Translations under genes and position numbers: made by a program
Source of the DNA: Salvator merianae
Lineage: Eukaryota; Chordata; Lepidosauria; Squamata; Teiidae
DNA length: 64,000 bases
Direction of reading: 5' to 3'
NCBI GenBank assembly: GCA_003586115.2
Contig: QVOM02000112.1
Coordinates: 48,042,743-48,106,742 of the forward strand
Shown: positions 53,850-64,000 of the stretch, one piece after another
Layout: each line of letters starts with the position of its first letter
How positions within the stretch are numbered: the first letter of the stretch is position 1
The notes under the pieces: generated by a model
Database searches by the model: none
What the model saw: the letters and a program-made list of their open reading frames with translations, nothing else
Told to the model about the DNA's origin: nothing

Positions 53850-54155
53850 GAAGCTACCATAACTAGGGGCACATATTGAAACTGAGTTTTTGAATTCTGG
53901 ATCATCTTTAAGGGCAGTCAATGCAGAGTGCACCACAGTAATTCAGTCAAGCACACACCAGTGTACATACTAGTGAGAATAGTTTTTTTTTATCCAGGAA
54001 TGCCCACAGCTGGCGCACAAGGTGAAGCTGGGCATAGGCATTCCTGGTTCCTGAGGATACATGTGCCTCCAGTGATAGATTAAGGTCTAGAAACTCAGCC
54101 CCATTTTTGTGAGTAGTTCTATAAGCAGATCCAAAATCATGGTAATGCAACACCT
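53850..54155 (-). mobile_element. L2 LINE fragment, antisense
   Basis: The minus strand encodes GAEFLDLNLSLEAHVSSGTR, then NAYAQLHLVRQLWAFLDKKK and LNYCGALCIDCP, the L2 region after the reverse transcriptase core (LD..LSLEAQVS.., LRPFL, LDYCNALY). Confidence 0.75.
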
Positions 54156-55507
54156 CGAATTCCTAATTCATGCTCCACTGTATCTAAGATTGCTGATACA
54201 AGAAAGACCAACAGAATGGCACTGCCCTGTCTCTCTTAAAGATATGACGACGTGGTTCTTGTCGAACTCAGTTTGCAGCAAACAGCGGGTGTTCGAAGTG
54301 TTCACTTTCACACCAAACACTCCTGATGTTCGACCAAAGCATTCACATTTGAAGCGAATGCATATGCATGTTTAACGAGCTGTTTGAAAAACAGTTTTGA
54401 ATTCCCTGAGCCTTTAAAAAAACAAAGTCTGTTCTGTTTTTTTTTTTAAAGCACCAGGCTACCTTGATACAATTGGTCTAGTTGCAGAAATGCAGCTACA
54501 AACATGGTATAGCTGCTTTGAAATTCCTCTGTAAGCTTATCTCTTCAAGGGAATTACTGTTGGTCAGAAGAACCATTGGACTGGGAGGGAATGAACTCCT
54601 CTGAACCTAGATGAGCAATAAAGTCACTTAAAAAGGATATCTCTGCACCACTTGGTGCTTTCTTGCTTTAGTTACAGAGAACAGGTTTGATTATTACTAT
54701 GCCAAAGTTCTTTTTCCTCCCAGGAAAACAATGTGCCTTGGAATTTTGAATAATCTTTTCCATTTTGCAGAAAAAAAGCTCTTTTGCTACAAACTTTGCG
54801 CATAGAAGTCCAGGGATATATTTAAATCCAGGGCTTGATTCGACTAATTAAAAAAGGCAACACAGTAACCAATTGTTGCAGCCCTGGATTTAAATGTCTT
54901 TCTGGAATTCTGGGTGCAAATTCTGAGGCAAAATAGTTCATCCAAGACAGACTGTTTTCCTGGGAGGACAAACAAGCACCCTTTAACAATCATCGTCATC
55001 ATCATCATCAAACCTATTCACCATAGCCAAGAAGAACAGAAGTATCAAGCCCATCTTGACACAAGAAGCCCTAAATGCAATCTGATTTAATTTCTCCCTT
55101 CCTTCTAAGCAGCATTATCTTTCAGAGGAAATGCTACTGTTTTTTCACAACATAGGCTGCTGCTGAAGTTGATGGCAAAGTGAAGTGAACTGCTGTCTCT
55201 AATACCTGCTCTCCATGAGTCTCAGAACCAAATGGGGAGATCATGGAGTCTTCTGAACCCAGCTAAGAGCTCTAATAGCAGTAGCTGGTAGCTTCTGTTT
55301 GGAAAGAATTTCCCTATGTTTTCAGGGGAACTTCACACCAGGTTACTTTGCTGTCTTAATGACTAAGCAAGAACCTACAGAGGAACTCCAAAGCCATCTA
55401 TGGCACACCGTCCCCCATCAATGGTGAGAGAAGCATGTCATGGGTTATGCCCACACTGGCCTTGTATCCTGTTTGCTTTTTGGCAAGGCACTTTGGCGTC
55501 ATGACAT

Positions 55508-55536
55508 GTCAGGTCAGGTCAGGTCAGGTCAGGTCA
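55508..55536 (+). repeat. (TCAGG)n pentanucleotide repeat
   Basis: Five to six tandem TCAGG units, flanked on both sides by CATG. Confidence 0.9.
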
Positions 55537-56059
55537 TGTGTTTTTTGTGTGTGTTCTTGTTGCTTGTGGATGAAAGCAACAGGCATGCAGGAACACGTAT
55601 TTTTTTTTCAGTTCAAGTCCAGACAATTAATTAACATAGCTTATAACCCCAGTTTTGGATTTTCATTTTATCATGCCCTCTGTGTTGTTTTGGAATTGCA
55701 ATGTCGTGTCTTTTAAAAAAAAATGTTTTAATGTTTTTAATTGTTTCTTTTTATGTATAAAGTTGATATGGTCTTCAAACTAATCAATAAACTTAAAACT
55801 TATTTTTTCTCAGGTTTTTTTCCCCCAGACATTTTCTCAGAGCAAAAACGGCAAGCTTCAGTGATGAGAAAATTGTGAAAGAAGAACAACGTGAGGGATG
55901 GAACCAGTTGCCTTAGGGATAGGAATGGGCCTTCCTGCTGTCCCCCAGAACCCACACACCAATTCTGGAGGCTCCAGCTCAAGCTACACTGAACTTTGGC
56001 CCTGCTGCAATTTCTGGCAGGATGGTTTTGTCATTGCACTAGCTGTGCACATCTCTAGT

Positions 56060-56300
56060 ATCTCTCTCTCTCTGTTTCTTCCTCTCACAGAAGGTCATCT
56101 TCTATGAGAGACACCAAGGCAGTTTCTGTCTTGAAACTCATTCTAAAACCAGATAACTAATTTTATTCAGCAGTTCCTATAGATCTTTACTACAATCTTC
56201 TCAATAATCTTGTCTGTGAAGGGGATATTGATAATGAGGCAGCAGTTTCACAGCACCCCAGGATCTACCACTTTCTGGACATATCTCACGCCCTCTGCCA
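56060..56300 (-). mobile_element. L2 LINE fragment, antisense
   Basis: The minus strand contains SGFRMSFKTETALVSLIEDD, equivalent to the L2 FQSGFRPG.STETALV.L..DL motif before reverse transcriptase motif A, preceded by a decayed NYRPISNLPF-type region. Confidence 0.65.
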
Positions 56301-56814
56301 GGTAATTCACATTTAAAAGTCATGAAAGACAAGGCTCAAGGAGGCAAATGGTAAGAAAAATACCTGTGACAACCCTGTCCATATCTTCAAGTTTCAAGAA
56401 TTAAAACTGATCTCGCTATATATAGATGCACAGAATAACTCACCTTGGTTTGCTTCAGTTTAGCTCCCAGATCACAATGGATTAGACTGACTTTATTTTT
56501 TAAACGTGGATTGGGGACTTATCTTTCTGCACAAGAAGCAACCTTGCTGAGCTTTCAAGCAGGTCAAATTTCTAACAATATGAAAAAAGTGTTGCATTGC
56601 AGATGCAACGGCAGAGGCAAAATAATCCCTTTTTGCTTCCATATATTCTTTTTACACAGGGTGTTTGAAAAGGCAGGATATGGGAGGTAGTGGTGATTCA
56701 ACTGCAGGTATGAATGGAGGAAGTGGAGATTTTAGACTCATTTCTGTCCAGTTTGGGTATGGAAATGGTCTCAGTGACCTAGACTGATGCCACCTGTTAA
56801 TAAATAGATAACAG

Positions 56815-57255
56815 AATGCAATCCTGTTGGTGCTCCTTAATTCTATACTCTTTTTTGGATACCACTGACTACGGAATCCTGCTGGAACAGTACCAGGAAT
56901 TATACAGTGTCTCTACTCTTATCTCCAGAGAGCACTGATGGTGGACTTGTGTTTGACATCCTGAAAACCTCTCAAGTGTCAATTCTGTCCTCTAAACTCT
57001 TTAATATCCATATGAAGTACGCTATTGTTGATGAACCCTGTCAGTTGTGAAAATGGGTTTAATATGGAGCAATAATCTGAAACTGAATCCAAACAAGATG
57101 TGCTGCAGCATCCTGAGTTCAGGAAGCAGGGAAACTCCCTGCTCTTACTAGGTCACACTACCCTGGAAAGAGCAGGAAGGAGCACAGTATGGTGGCACAT
57201 CTAGATTTGTCCCCTTTGTTCAGGTGCCTAAGAGTATCTATGTTCAGTTATGCCC
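56815..57255 (+). mobile_element. L2 LINE fragment
   Basis: The plus strand, with frameshifts, gives TTESCWNSTRNYTV... and ILSSKLFNIHMKYA (L2 motif B region, ILSPMLFNIYMKPLG), then a NLKLNPNK-like region. It directly abuts an antisense L2 fragment. Confidence 0.6.
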
Positions 57256-57269
57256 AGCAACAACAACAA

Positions 57270-57840
57270 CAAAACCCTCATAAAAGGCATGCAATAAAAC
57301 AGTAGTCTGAAAGCAGGGAGGGAAAGCTGTACCTTTAGTCAAAGGCAAGGGTAAATAGGTGGGTTTTTATTGCTCTCCTACAGATGTAAAGTGAGGAAGC
57401 TTGACGCACCTCAGGGAGAAGAGTGTTCCACAGTCTGTGGGCTACCACTGAAAAGGCCCTATCCCAGGTGTCCACCCCTTTAGCTTTAGTACAACTAGGA
57501 GGGCCTCATCTGCAGATCTTAAGGCACTGGCAGGCTGATATAGGAGAAGACACTCCCTTTAGGTATTTGGGGTCCAAGCCATTTAGGGCCTTATAGGTTA
57601 AGGTTAACACCTCGAATTGGGTTCAGTAGTGAATTGGCAGCCAGTGCAGCTCTTTTAAGACTGGCATGATATGCATCCGGCCAGCTGTTCCAGTCAGCAG
57701 TCTTGCTGCTGCATTCTGCACCAGTTGTAGCTTCCGAACCGTATTCAAGGGCAGCCCCATGTAAAGCGCGTTACAGTAATCCAATCTGGAAGTTACCAAA
57801 GCATGGATTACTGTGGCCAGATTATCTCTGTCCAGAAGAG
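57270..57840 (-). mobile_element. L2 LINE C-terminus and 3' UTR, antisense
   Basis: The minus strand reads NLATVIHALVTSRLDYCNAL, then YMGLPLNTVRKLQLVQNAAA and LKELHWLPINYWVQFKVLTL, TYKALNGLDPKYLKG, the typical L2 ORF2 end, followed by 3' UTR towards 57270. This is the best-preserved L2 coding end in the window; its orientation is opposite to the preceding fragment. The LDYCNAL reading follows translation by eye. Confidence 0.82.
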
Positions 57841-58146
57841 ATGCTCTTGAAACATTTGGTAGAAATCCAAATTAAAGTGTGGATATTTGTTAGAAATCTC
57901 AGCATAACATGGGTTCCAAACATTTTCATAAGAATTTCTGTTTATACAGACTTGCCAAGATATTGAGAACAAAAGAGGACATAAGAGCATGTAAGAGGAC
58001 TTCCTCAGTAGCAGCCCCCAGATAATGATCTCACCCTATCTCCCACTAAGGTGCATGAAGCACCACTGTAATTTAGATTCTGCTTTTAGATTCTGCTTAT
58101 CTAGACATTTGCTCCCTCTTCCTTATTTTTCTATCCTGCATGTAGG

Positions 58147-58190
58147 GGTGTGCGCGCGCGCACGTGCGCTTGTGTGTGCGCATGTCGGTG
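58147..58190 (+). repeat. Alternating purine-pyrimidine tract
   Basis: GTGTGCGCGCGCGCACGTGCGCTTGTGTGTGCGCATG, an alternating GT/GC tract with local CpG density far above the surroundings; a candidate Z-DNA-forming stretch. Confidence 0.85.
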
Positions 58191-58689
58191 TGTATAACAC
58201 AGTGTTAAGATACATTATATAGTAGTTTTATATTTTTAGCACTGAAATGCTTGAGAATATTTTGTGTGTGATTTTTAACATCTTAAATAGTTTATTTTAT
58301 TAAGCTGTGGATTTTCTTAAAACTTGTTTTGTATCTGTTATCTGTCCTGGATAACAGAAAGAAGGCTAATGGTGATTTAAAGTCAAAAAACTGACCATGC
58401 TGCAGAAAGGAGAAGGCTGACATTGTAGGCTCTCTTCATCTGCCCAGCAGAAAACCAACAACCTTAGATTCCCTCTTCACCTGCCATTCATGTAGCCATT
58501 TTGTCACCAGCCTGCAGGAGGGAGGCAGGATTGCATTCTAGGCCTCCCCTTCTGCCTGCAACAAACCTAGCCTATTAAATAACCTTATCCCCTTCCAGTT
58601 TGCTTTATCTCATGTGCAGTATCTTTTTGAAAGCCTGATAATAAGCTTAATACATCTGTTTACCCTGGCCTTTGGTTGAGAAAACAGCT

Positions 58690-58810
58690 TCCCTTCCCCA
58701 CTTTCAGGTATTGTTGTTTTTAGTGTCTTCATTTTATATTTTGTTTTTATTGCTGTCTTGAGACCTTCAGATATAGGGCAGGATAAAAATGCAAAGAAAC
58801 AAACTTAAAT
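58690..58810 (+). mobile_element. L2-type 3' tail
   Basis: TTGCTGTCTTGAGACCTTCAGATATAGGGCAGGATAAAAATGC corresponds to the L2 terminus at 12341-12375 and 45655-45690. Confidence 0.6.
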
Positions 58811-60294
58811 ACAGAAAGGCATTCTGAGAATCTCTTTAGGCTTAAGGGCAGCAAATAAATAAAGCAAATAAAATAAAAACTAAGATAAAATAAAATAAAG
58901 CAAATAAAATAAAATGCCAGTTTTCACAACTTATAAGAAGGGAGGGACGTTAATCATCACCAACATATTTTCTTCAAGTTTCCGTTTTATTTCTATGCAT
59001 ATATAAATGTCTGTCTTTCAGTCGTATGTTGAGTATAGCTCACTATATAGCTGTCAGTGTTCCAGCCACCATCAACAGGGGCACAGAGGGGTAGAATAAG
59101 CTTTCCTCCTTCTCTTAAAAACAATTCTTTATTTGAAAATGGGATGACAAGATACAGTTTCAGATTCTTCATTCCAAGAGTAAACTATGTATAGAAGAGT
59201 AAAGGGAGAACCAAGTGGGCAGCAAGAGAAACATTTTGTACTTCTCCTCAGTATTTAGGAACATGCTTGGGTTGAAGGAGAAAAAAGTCAGATTTGCAAA
59301 ATCACTCACAGTAACAGTAACACCATGGGATTTTAACAGCCACTCTCATTTCCTCCTCACACACTGTATATCTATAAAAAGGAGAGCCAGTTTCTCTGTG
59401 TTAAAATATTCTTCATGTTCTTTGCACTTTTAACAGTGTCACATGGGCAAGAAAGAAAACAAAAAGAATGCTGTTTGGGGCAGGGCAGAGGTGATGTCTG
59501 TTAAAACAGAAGTTTCTCATCCCAGGATTTAGCTTCATATTGAAAGACAGGGTATACACACTGAAGGTCTCTCTACAGAAGTCTCATTACAAAATTAAAA
59601 TCTGAACTGTATAAACTACACTTATATTACAATCCAGGGCTTAGCTAGAAAAGGGAGTATTATCTCCCCTCCTGCAAAACTAGCTCCTAAATTTGTGTGG
59701 TGAGGGAATGCTTCTCTGATGCTTCAATTGGCTATGCACCATTTTAGATTTGCTAGGTTTTTTCCCCCCAAAATCAATCAAATATAGCCTGAATTATATA
59801 AACAGTACTTTTATTATACTGTGTTTTTATAGCTATTTATTGGACAGTACAGCATAATATTGATTGCTGGGCTTTTCACCTTCACTTAATACAGAAGATT
59901 CTTATATTAATTATTTTATCTGGCTTGCCATTCTTTTCAATAGCTTTATTTTGTACATTCCCCCAAGACTATGGTTGTTATAAAAATCCCCTCAATAAAG
60001 AAATAAATAACAAATCATTGCAGTGTGCAGTATAATATGCAATAAATATCAAAACATACAAATCCAGTGTCATTTTTTTCATACCATTCAACTGTTTCTT
60101 AAATTGTATATACTAAAATAATTAGAAAATATTGGTTCTGGCTTTTAAATGCTATTGTTAAGTAAACAGTGAGAGTTAAATTCCATCCTAATGGGATGCT
60201 TAAGTTACAGAACTAGACAGTTTTACTCATTTGCCATTAACACGAGTCATCCAACAGACAAAAAGCATTCAAAAATAATATACAGAAGTCTTAC

Positions 60295-60397
60295 CTCCAG
60301 CAACAAGTCCAGATTCACCTAACTGAATAGCAACCCCAAAACCACCAAGTTTTACAGGAGCTGAATTTTCCTTTGAGGCAAGTAGCACACAGTGTGG
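60295..60397 (-). CDS. CASK: CASK exon: catalytic loop and GFG segment of kinase domain
   Basis: 103-bp exon, entering in phase 0 and leaving in phase 1, encoding [16 protein letters not shown] through GLVAG plus one base (about human residues 144-178). The acceptor reads TTATTTCAG and the donor GGAG/GTAAGA. It carries both hallmark departures from a normal kinase. The catalytic-loop Asn is Cys (the C of PHCVLL, human C146). The Mg-binding DFG Asp is Gly (GGFG, human G162). These are the substitutions associated with Mg2+-independent, low activity in CASK, so the unusual active site is retained here. The exon continues in frame into 53601-53426. The upstream exon ending in the HRDVK segment was not found up to 64000. 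Confidence 0.96.
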
Positions 60398-61103
60398 CTG
60401 AAATAACAAAATCCCTATTATTATTTTTAAAAAGAAAGATAGGCAAGAAAAATAGTACGATGACAGAAAAGACACTGAACTAGATCTTTTTAATAGTCAC
60501 ATGTATTATATGGTATTATTGAGAATTTTCTGCTCAATGTTATCCAGGATTTGCACTATATCTGTTCCTTGCAAAACATGACATTTTCACTTTTGGAAAC
60601 CATATGTTTTCAAACATTAGGAGAAAAGCAGCTTGATTGCCACACTCCCTAACCATTGGTTTTCAACAATGGGCAATTACTTGCATAATGCTGTCCTGTT
60701 TAGCACAGTTCCATTTTATACCAGGGAAGATGTATTTTGCTCTTTGCAAATAATGCAGCCCTCCCATAGCATAGTTTTGTTATGTGAGTGGCAACTGCAT
60801 TTATAAAATGACATGCAGCTGCAGGGGTAATAAATACATTAGGTTCTGACTTTTGAAACTACTGGGTTGTTAATGAGAACAGTCACTTCATTGGAAGATG
60901 AATTCAAGGAACAGAGATTTTTCTATTTAAACATGCCTGCTAGGGACAAGCTTTTTCTCCGCTTTCGGACCTGGTATTGTTTCTGGAGCTGATGTTTAGA
61001 GACTTGGTTTGCTTGGTTGTCTGATAAAAATATAGGCACAGCCTGCTTCTTTTCACTTTCCCAGCACGGTAGCACAGAGACACGTCCACCTGTTTTCTTT
61101 CCA

Positions 61104-61149
61104 GTTGTTAGAAGTCGTTCTGTGAAGTTGTTAGAAGTCGTTCTGAGAA
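61104..61149 (+). repeat. 23-bp tandem duplication
   Basis: GTTGTTAGAAGTCGTTCTGTGAA and GTTGTTAGAAGTCGTTCTGAGAA, two copies with one difference, in an otherwise unremarkable stretch. Confidence 0.88.
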
Positions 61150-62489
61150 GGCTGGGATGTAAGGAGGCCTCAGTATGCTCTACCACCACCGCCACCGCCA
61201 CCTCATTTTCCAAAAGCCACAATGGGGGCAGTTTAGTCTTTTGTTGCTTGTCATAGCTGAAATAACTTAATCTGGATGGAATTCTAATTTAAACTGGTTT
61301 GGTTTGGTTTGAGCTGGGTTTGACTCAAATTCAAACTGGGTTATTTACTTTGAGTTCACATTAAAATTGAGTTCACAAAAAAAATTACACTACCCTATAT
61401 TATACTATCACTCTACACCCTAAGAGTTCAGATTTCAAATTCTCCAGTTACCCATGAAGCTTACTGAGAAAATGTGGCCTTTGATTGCTTCTCAGATTCA
61501 ACTTATCTAGTAGAAGCGTTGTGAGGATAAAAATCAGGGCAAATGACTAGTGTTTGTTGCTTTAAGGAAAGATGAAATATAAATGCAAATACAAAATTTT
61601 AAAAAATCTTTTCCTGACAATCTTTAACAGCAAATTTTCCTTTAAATTCATATTTGATTCCTGTTATCTCTGAAGCAGGATATTATTAATAATCTAGACT
61701 TGAACCCAAATTTGAAACATATTTTCAGACTGTTTTTTTCAGTATGAAAACTAGTGGTTCAAATAATTTTGATCTGCGAGGGAAATTGACTTGCATTTCA
61801 TATCTCCAGCTTGCGAGCAACAACAAATGATAATTTTCAATTAACTTTATAAATGAACTTTTAAAAATATATTAGACTTTAAATGTGAGTCCAGTTCTGA
61901 TCTTTCTCTTGGGGCTAGGAGTTATGGAAACAAAGAATTTATGTCATAATAAAAAGCATAGCGAAGAATTACATGATCTACTTTTTTACTGTAAACTCTA
62001 CAATACTATCTTACATACAGTCACTAGCAAATCCCACTTTGATTCATTCTTCCCGAAATATGCAACTTAAAAGATATCTTTTAAGTACAAGACAGGGACT
62101 ACTAATTAACACAGAGGAATGAATCTTTATGAGTCACTCTTCAGCACCTAACAGGATATGGTTTGGTAAGTAAGGAGAAACCCATGCGAAAATAAAATTT
62201 GCTGTAATAGGGAACACATTTGCTTTGTAGAACTGTTTGCACAAGTCTATTTGCATGCATTTTTTTTATCTCTTTCTAAAGCCAATAAAGGAAAGGAAAA
62301 CTCATTCTCTTTTCAATTATGAATGGGCACTCTCTACACTACAATATTTTGTTGCAGATTCTGATAGTTTTCTTATGAGCACTATATTCATTGACTACTG
62401 AGAAATTTATATTGGTCAAATGGTGCCCATCACTACAGAAATGATCAGTAGTCCCTCGTATAACAGTTTTGCTTTTATGTCTTTATTTA

Positions 62490-64000
62490 TTTAAATAATT
62501 TAAGAATGTACATACTGTCCTTTACTTGAAGGTCCCAGGCAGGGTCACAAAAATAGAAAGTTAAAATATATAGAATAACCTAAAATATATTTAAATAAAA
62601 CCCTTTTTTCCTTTTCTGACTATCGCTCTCTGGCAAGTCAACTCTCAGAGAAAGCTAAACAGCAAAGGTCTGGGTGAAGACGTATATTTTAACCAGGCAA
62701 TGAAAACCATTTAATGTAGGTGCCTGGCAAACCTCAGGAGCTGTTCAAGAGTAGGGGGACTACTACAAAAAGGCCCTCTTACACGTTACTACCTCTTGCA
62801 CCTCTGAGAGAGATTTAACTATGAGAAGGTCCTCTCCTTAAGATCTCAGTACTCAGCAGGACTATATGGGAGAAGATGCTCCTTCAGATAACCTAGGTGC
62901 AAGCCATTTAGAACTTTACATGTTAACATCAACATCTTGAATTGGCCTTGGCAGCAAACATGCAGTCAGTGCAGATCTTTCAATACTGGCGTGCATCTGG
63001 CCAGATGCACTCTGCACGAGTTCCAGGTTCTGAACTGTCTTCAAGGGTAGCTCCATGTAGAATGAATTATAGTAATCTAATCAGTGTGGATCACCATGGC
63101 CAAATTATGCCTATCCAGGAACGGCTGAAGCTGGTGAACCAATCGGAGATGGAGATAGGGCGGAGAGGGGCGCATATAAATCGGAGAGGGGCGGCATATA
63201 AATCCAATAAATAAATAAATAGGAACTCCTGGCTACCACTGCCATAAGGGTCTCAAATGGATCCAGAAGCACCTTTAGATCACACACACCTGTTGTTTCC
63301 AGGGCAAAACAATCCCATATACAACTGGGTGCTCTTTAACCTCTTGGATTCTAACCCCATGACACACATGGATTGTCTGGATTCAGTTACAATTTATTAG
63401 TCCACATCCATCTCGTTATTGCCTCCAGACAGAGATCAAACATCTCCACTGCCTCCCCTGACTCAAAAGGAACAGAGAGCTTTGTATAGATGTTAAAGGG
63501 CACAAGAGACAGAACGAATCCCTGAGGAATATCACATAAAACCTCCCAGGGAATTGAACAAAAGTCCCACATTTTTACTTTCTGGAGCCTACATCAGAGA
63601 TAGAAGGCAAGTAGGTTATAAAGTGCCTCCAAGTCCCTGTCTCTGAAATCACTCTAACAGAATACCTTAGCTGATGGTATCCAAAACTGCTAAGAGATTG
63701 TGAAATACCAACCTGGTAGCATTGGCCCATCTCTTTTTTGATAATGGTCATCCATCAGGGCAACCAGAGCAAGTCTCTGTGCCAACCCCCTACCCTGAAA
63801 CCAGACTGGAATAAGTCAAGATAATCTCTTTTCTCCTAGCATGCCTGCAGTTGGGTAGCCACAACCTTCTCCAACACCTTGCCCAAAAGGTAAAATTGAC
63901 TTCCTTTTTATAATACTTTTTTAAAGAACACCATTGACTTGTACTGGTTTACCAGTCCTTCACAGTGCCATTACTCTACTATTGAGTTTCTCCTCTACAG
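62490..64000 (-). mobile_element. L2 LINE, long antisense copy, runs off the window
   Basis: The minus strand, from the right edge leftwards, reads LGKVLEKVVATQLQAC, DLFQSGFRVGG, then (63390-63570) CDIPQGFVLSLVPFNIYTKL (motif B) and CLEAITRWMWTNKL*LNP, VLLDPFETLMAVVARSSYL, ELPLKTVQNLELVQSASG, and the 3' UTR to about 62490. Several stops are present. A foreign tail with a 22-bp duplication is inserted at about 63143-63222. Confidence 0.82.
63143..63222 (+). mobile_element. Short tail insertion with internal duplication
   Basis: CGGAGAGGGGCGCATATAAAT is followed by CGGAGAGGGGCGGCATATAAATCC and (AATA)n. It is the reverse complement of the GCCGCCCCTCTCCG tail at 12400-12433, here in duplicate within the antisense L2. 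Confidence 0.65.

Larger units (their letters stand above)
60398..64000 (-). other. CASK: Partial CASK intron at the right edge
   Basis: No further CASK exon found. Contains a 23-bp duplication, an L2 tail near 61530-61610 and a long antisense L2 running off the edge; 61620-62480 is anonymous. Confidence 0.7.

Noticed and set aside
54230..54375. Sequence with repeated TTCGAA/GAACACT-like words as a regulatory array
   Set aside because: The words are irregularly spaced and imperfect, and look like part of a dispersed repeat; no binding site can be supported.

Overview
The window is vertebrate nuclear DNA: AT-rich and intron-dominated, with dispersed LINEs and SINEs and no long single-copy ORF. 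The repeats (several L2 copies, two CR1 families, L1, a BovB-like tail, tRNA-derived SINEs) fit a squamate reptile best. That assignment is an inference, and I cannot name the species.

The only host gene I can support is CASK (calcium/calmodulin-dependent serine protein kinase, a MAGUK scaffold), on the minus strand. Thirteen consecutive coding exons lie between 60397 and 7692. They run from the catalytic loop of the CaM-kinase-like domain, through the CaM-binding tail and the two L27 domains, to the end of the PDZ domain. Together they give 1308 coding bases (436 codons), in frame at every junction and with GT-AG introns. In human numbering they cover about residues 144 to 579 with no length change. 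The 5' exons (kinase N-lobe) lie beyond the right edge. The SH3, HOOK and guanylate-kinase exons lie beyond the left edge. One exon is an 18-bp microexon.

Layout, right to left in transcription order: 64000-60398 intron with a large antisense L2; 60397-46193 four kinase exons separated by introns holding L2 pieces and a long open CR1; 46192-37555 an 8.6-kb intron dominated by an L2 split by a 3.8-kb L1; 37554-23941 CaM-binding segment, microexon and L27 exons, with intronic hAT, L1 and SINE insertions; 23940-13290 the largest intron (10.7 kb), mostly unclassified; 13289-7692 four exons for the L27/PDZ linker and PDZ; 7691-1 a partial intron with an unexplained antisense open frame.

The best non-gene observations are: a cleanly resolved L1-in-L2 nest with a 9-bp target duplication; a 224-bp hAT-type element with a perfect 8-bp duplication; a 446-bp A-tailed insertion with a 15-bp duplication; a nested palindrome of about 173 bp at 39161-39333; and an open frame of about 185 codons around 1348-1900. 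I found no new multi-gene system.
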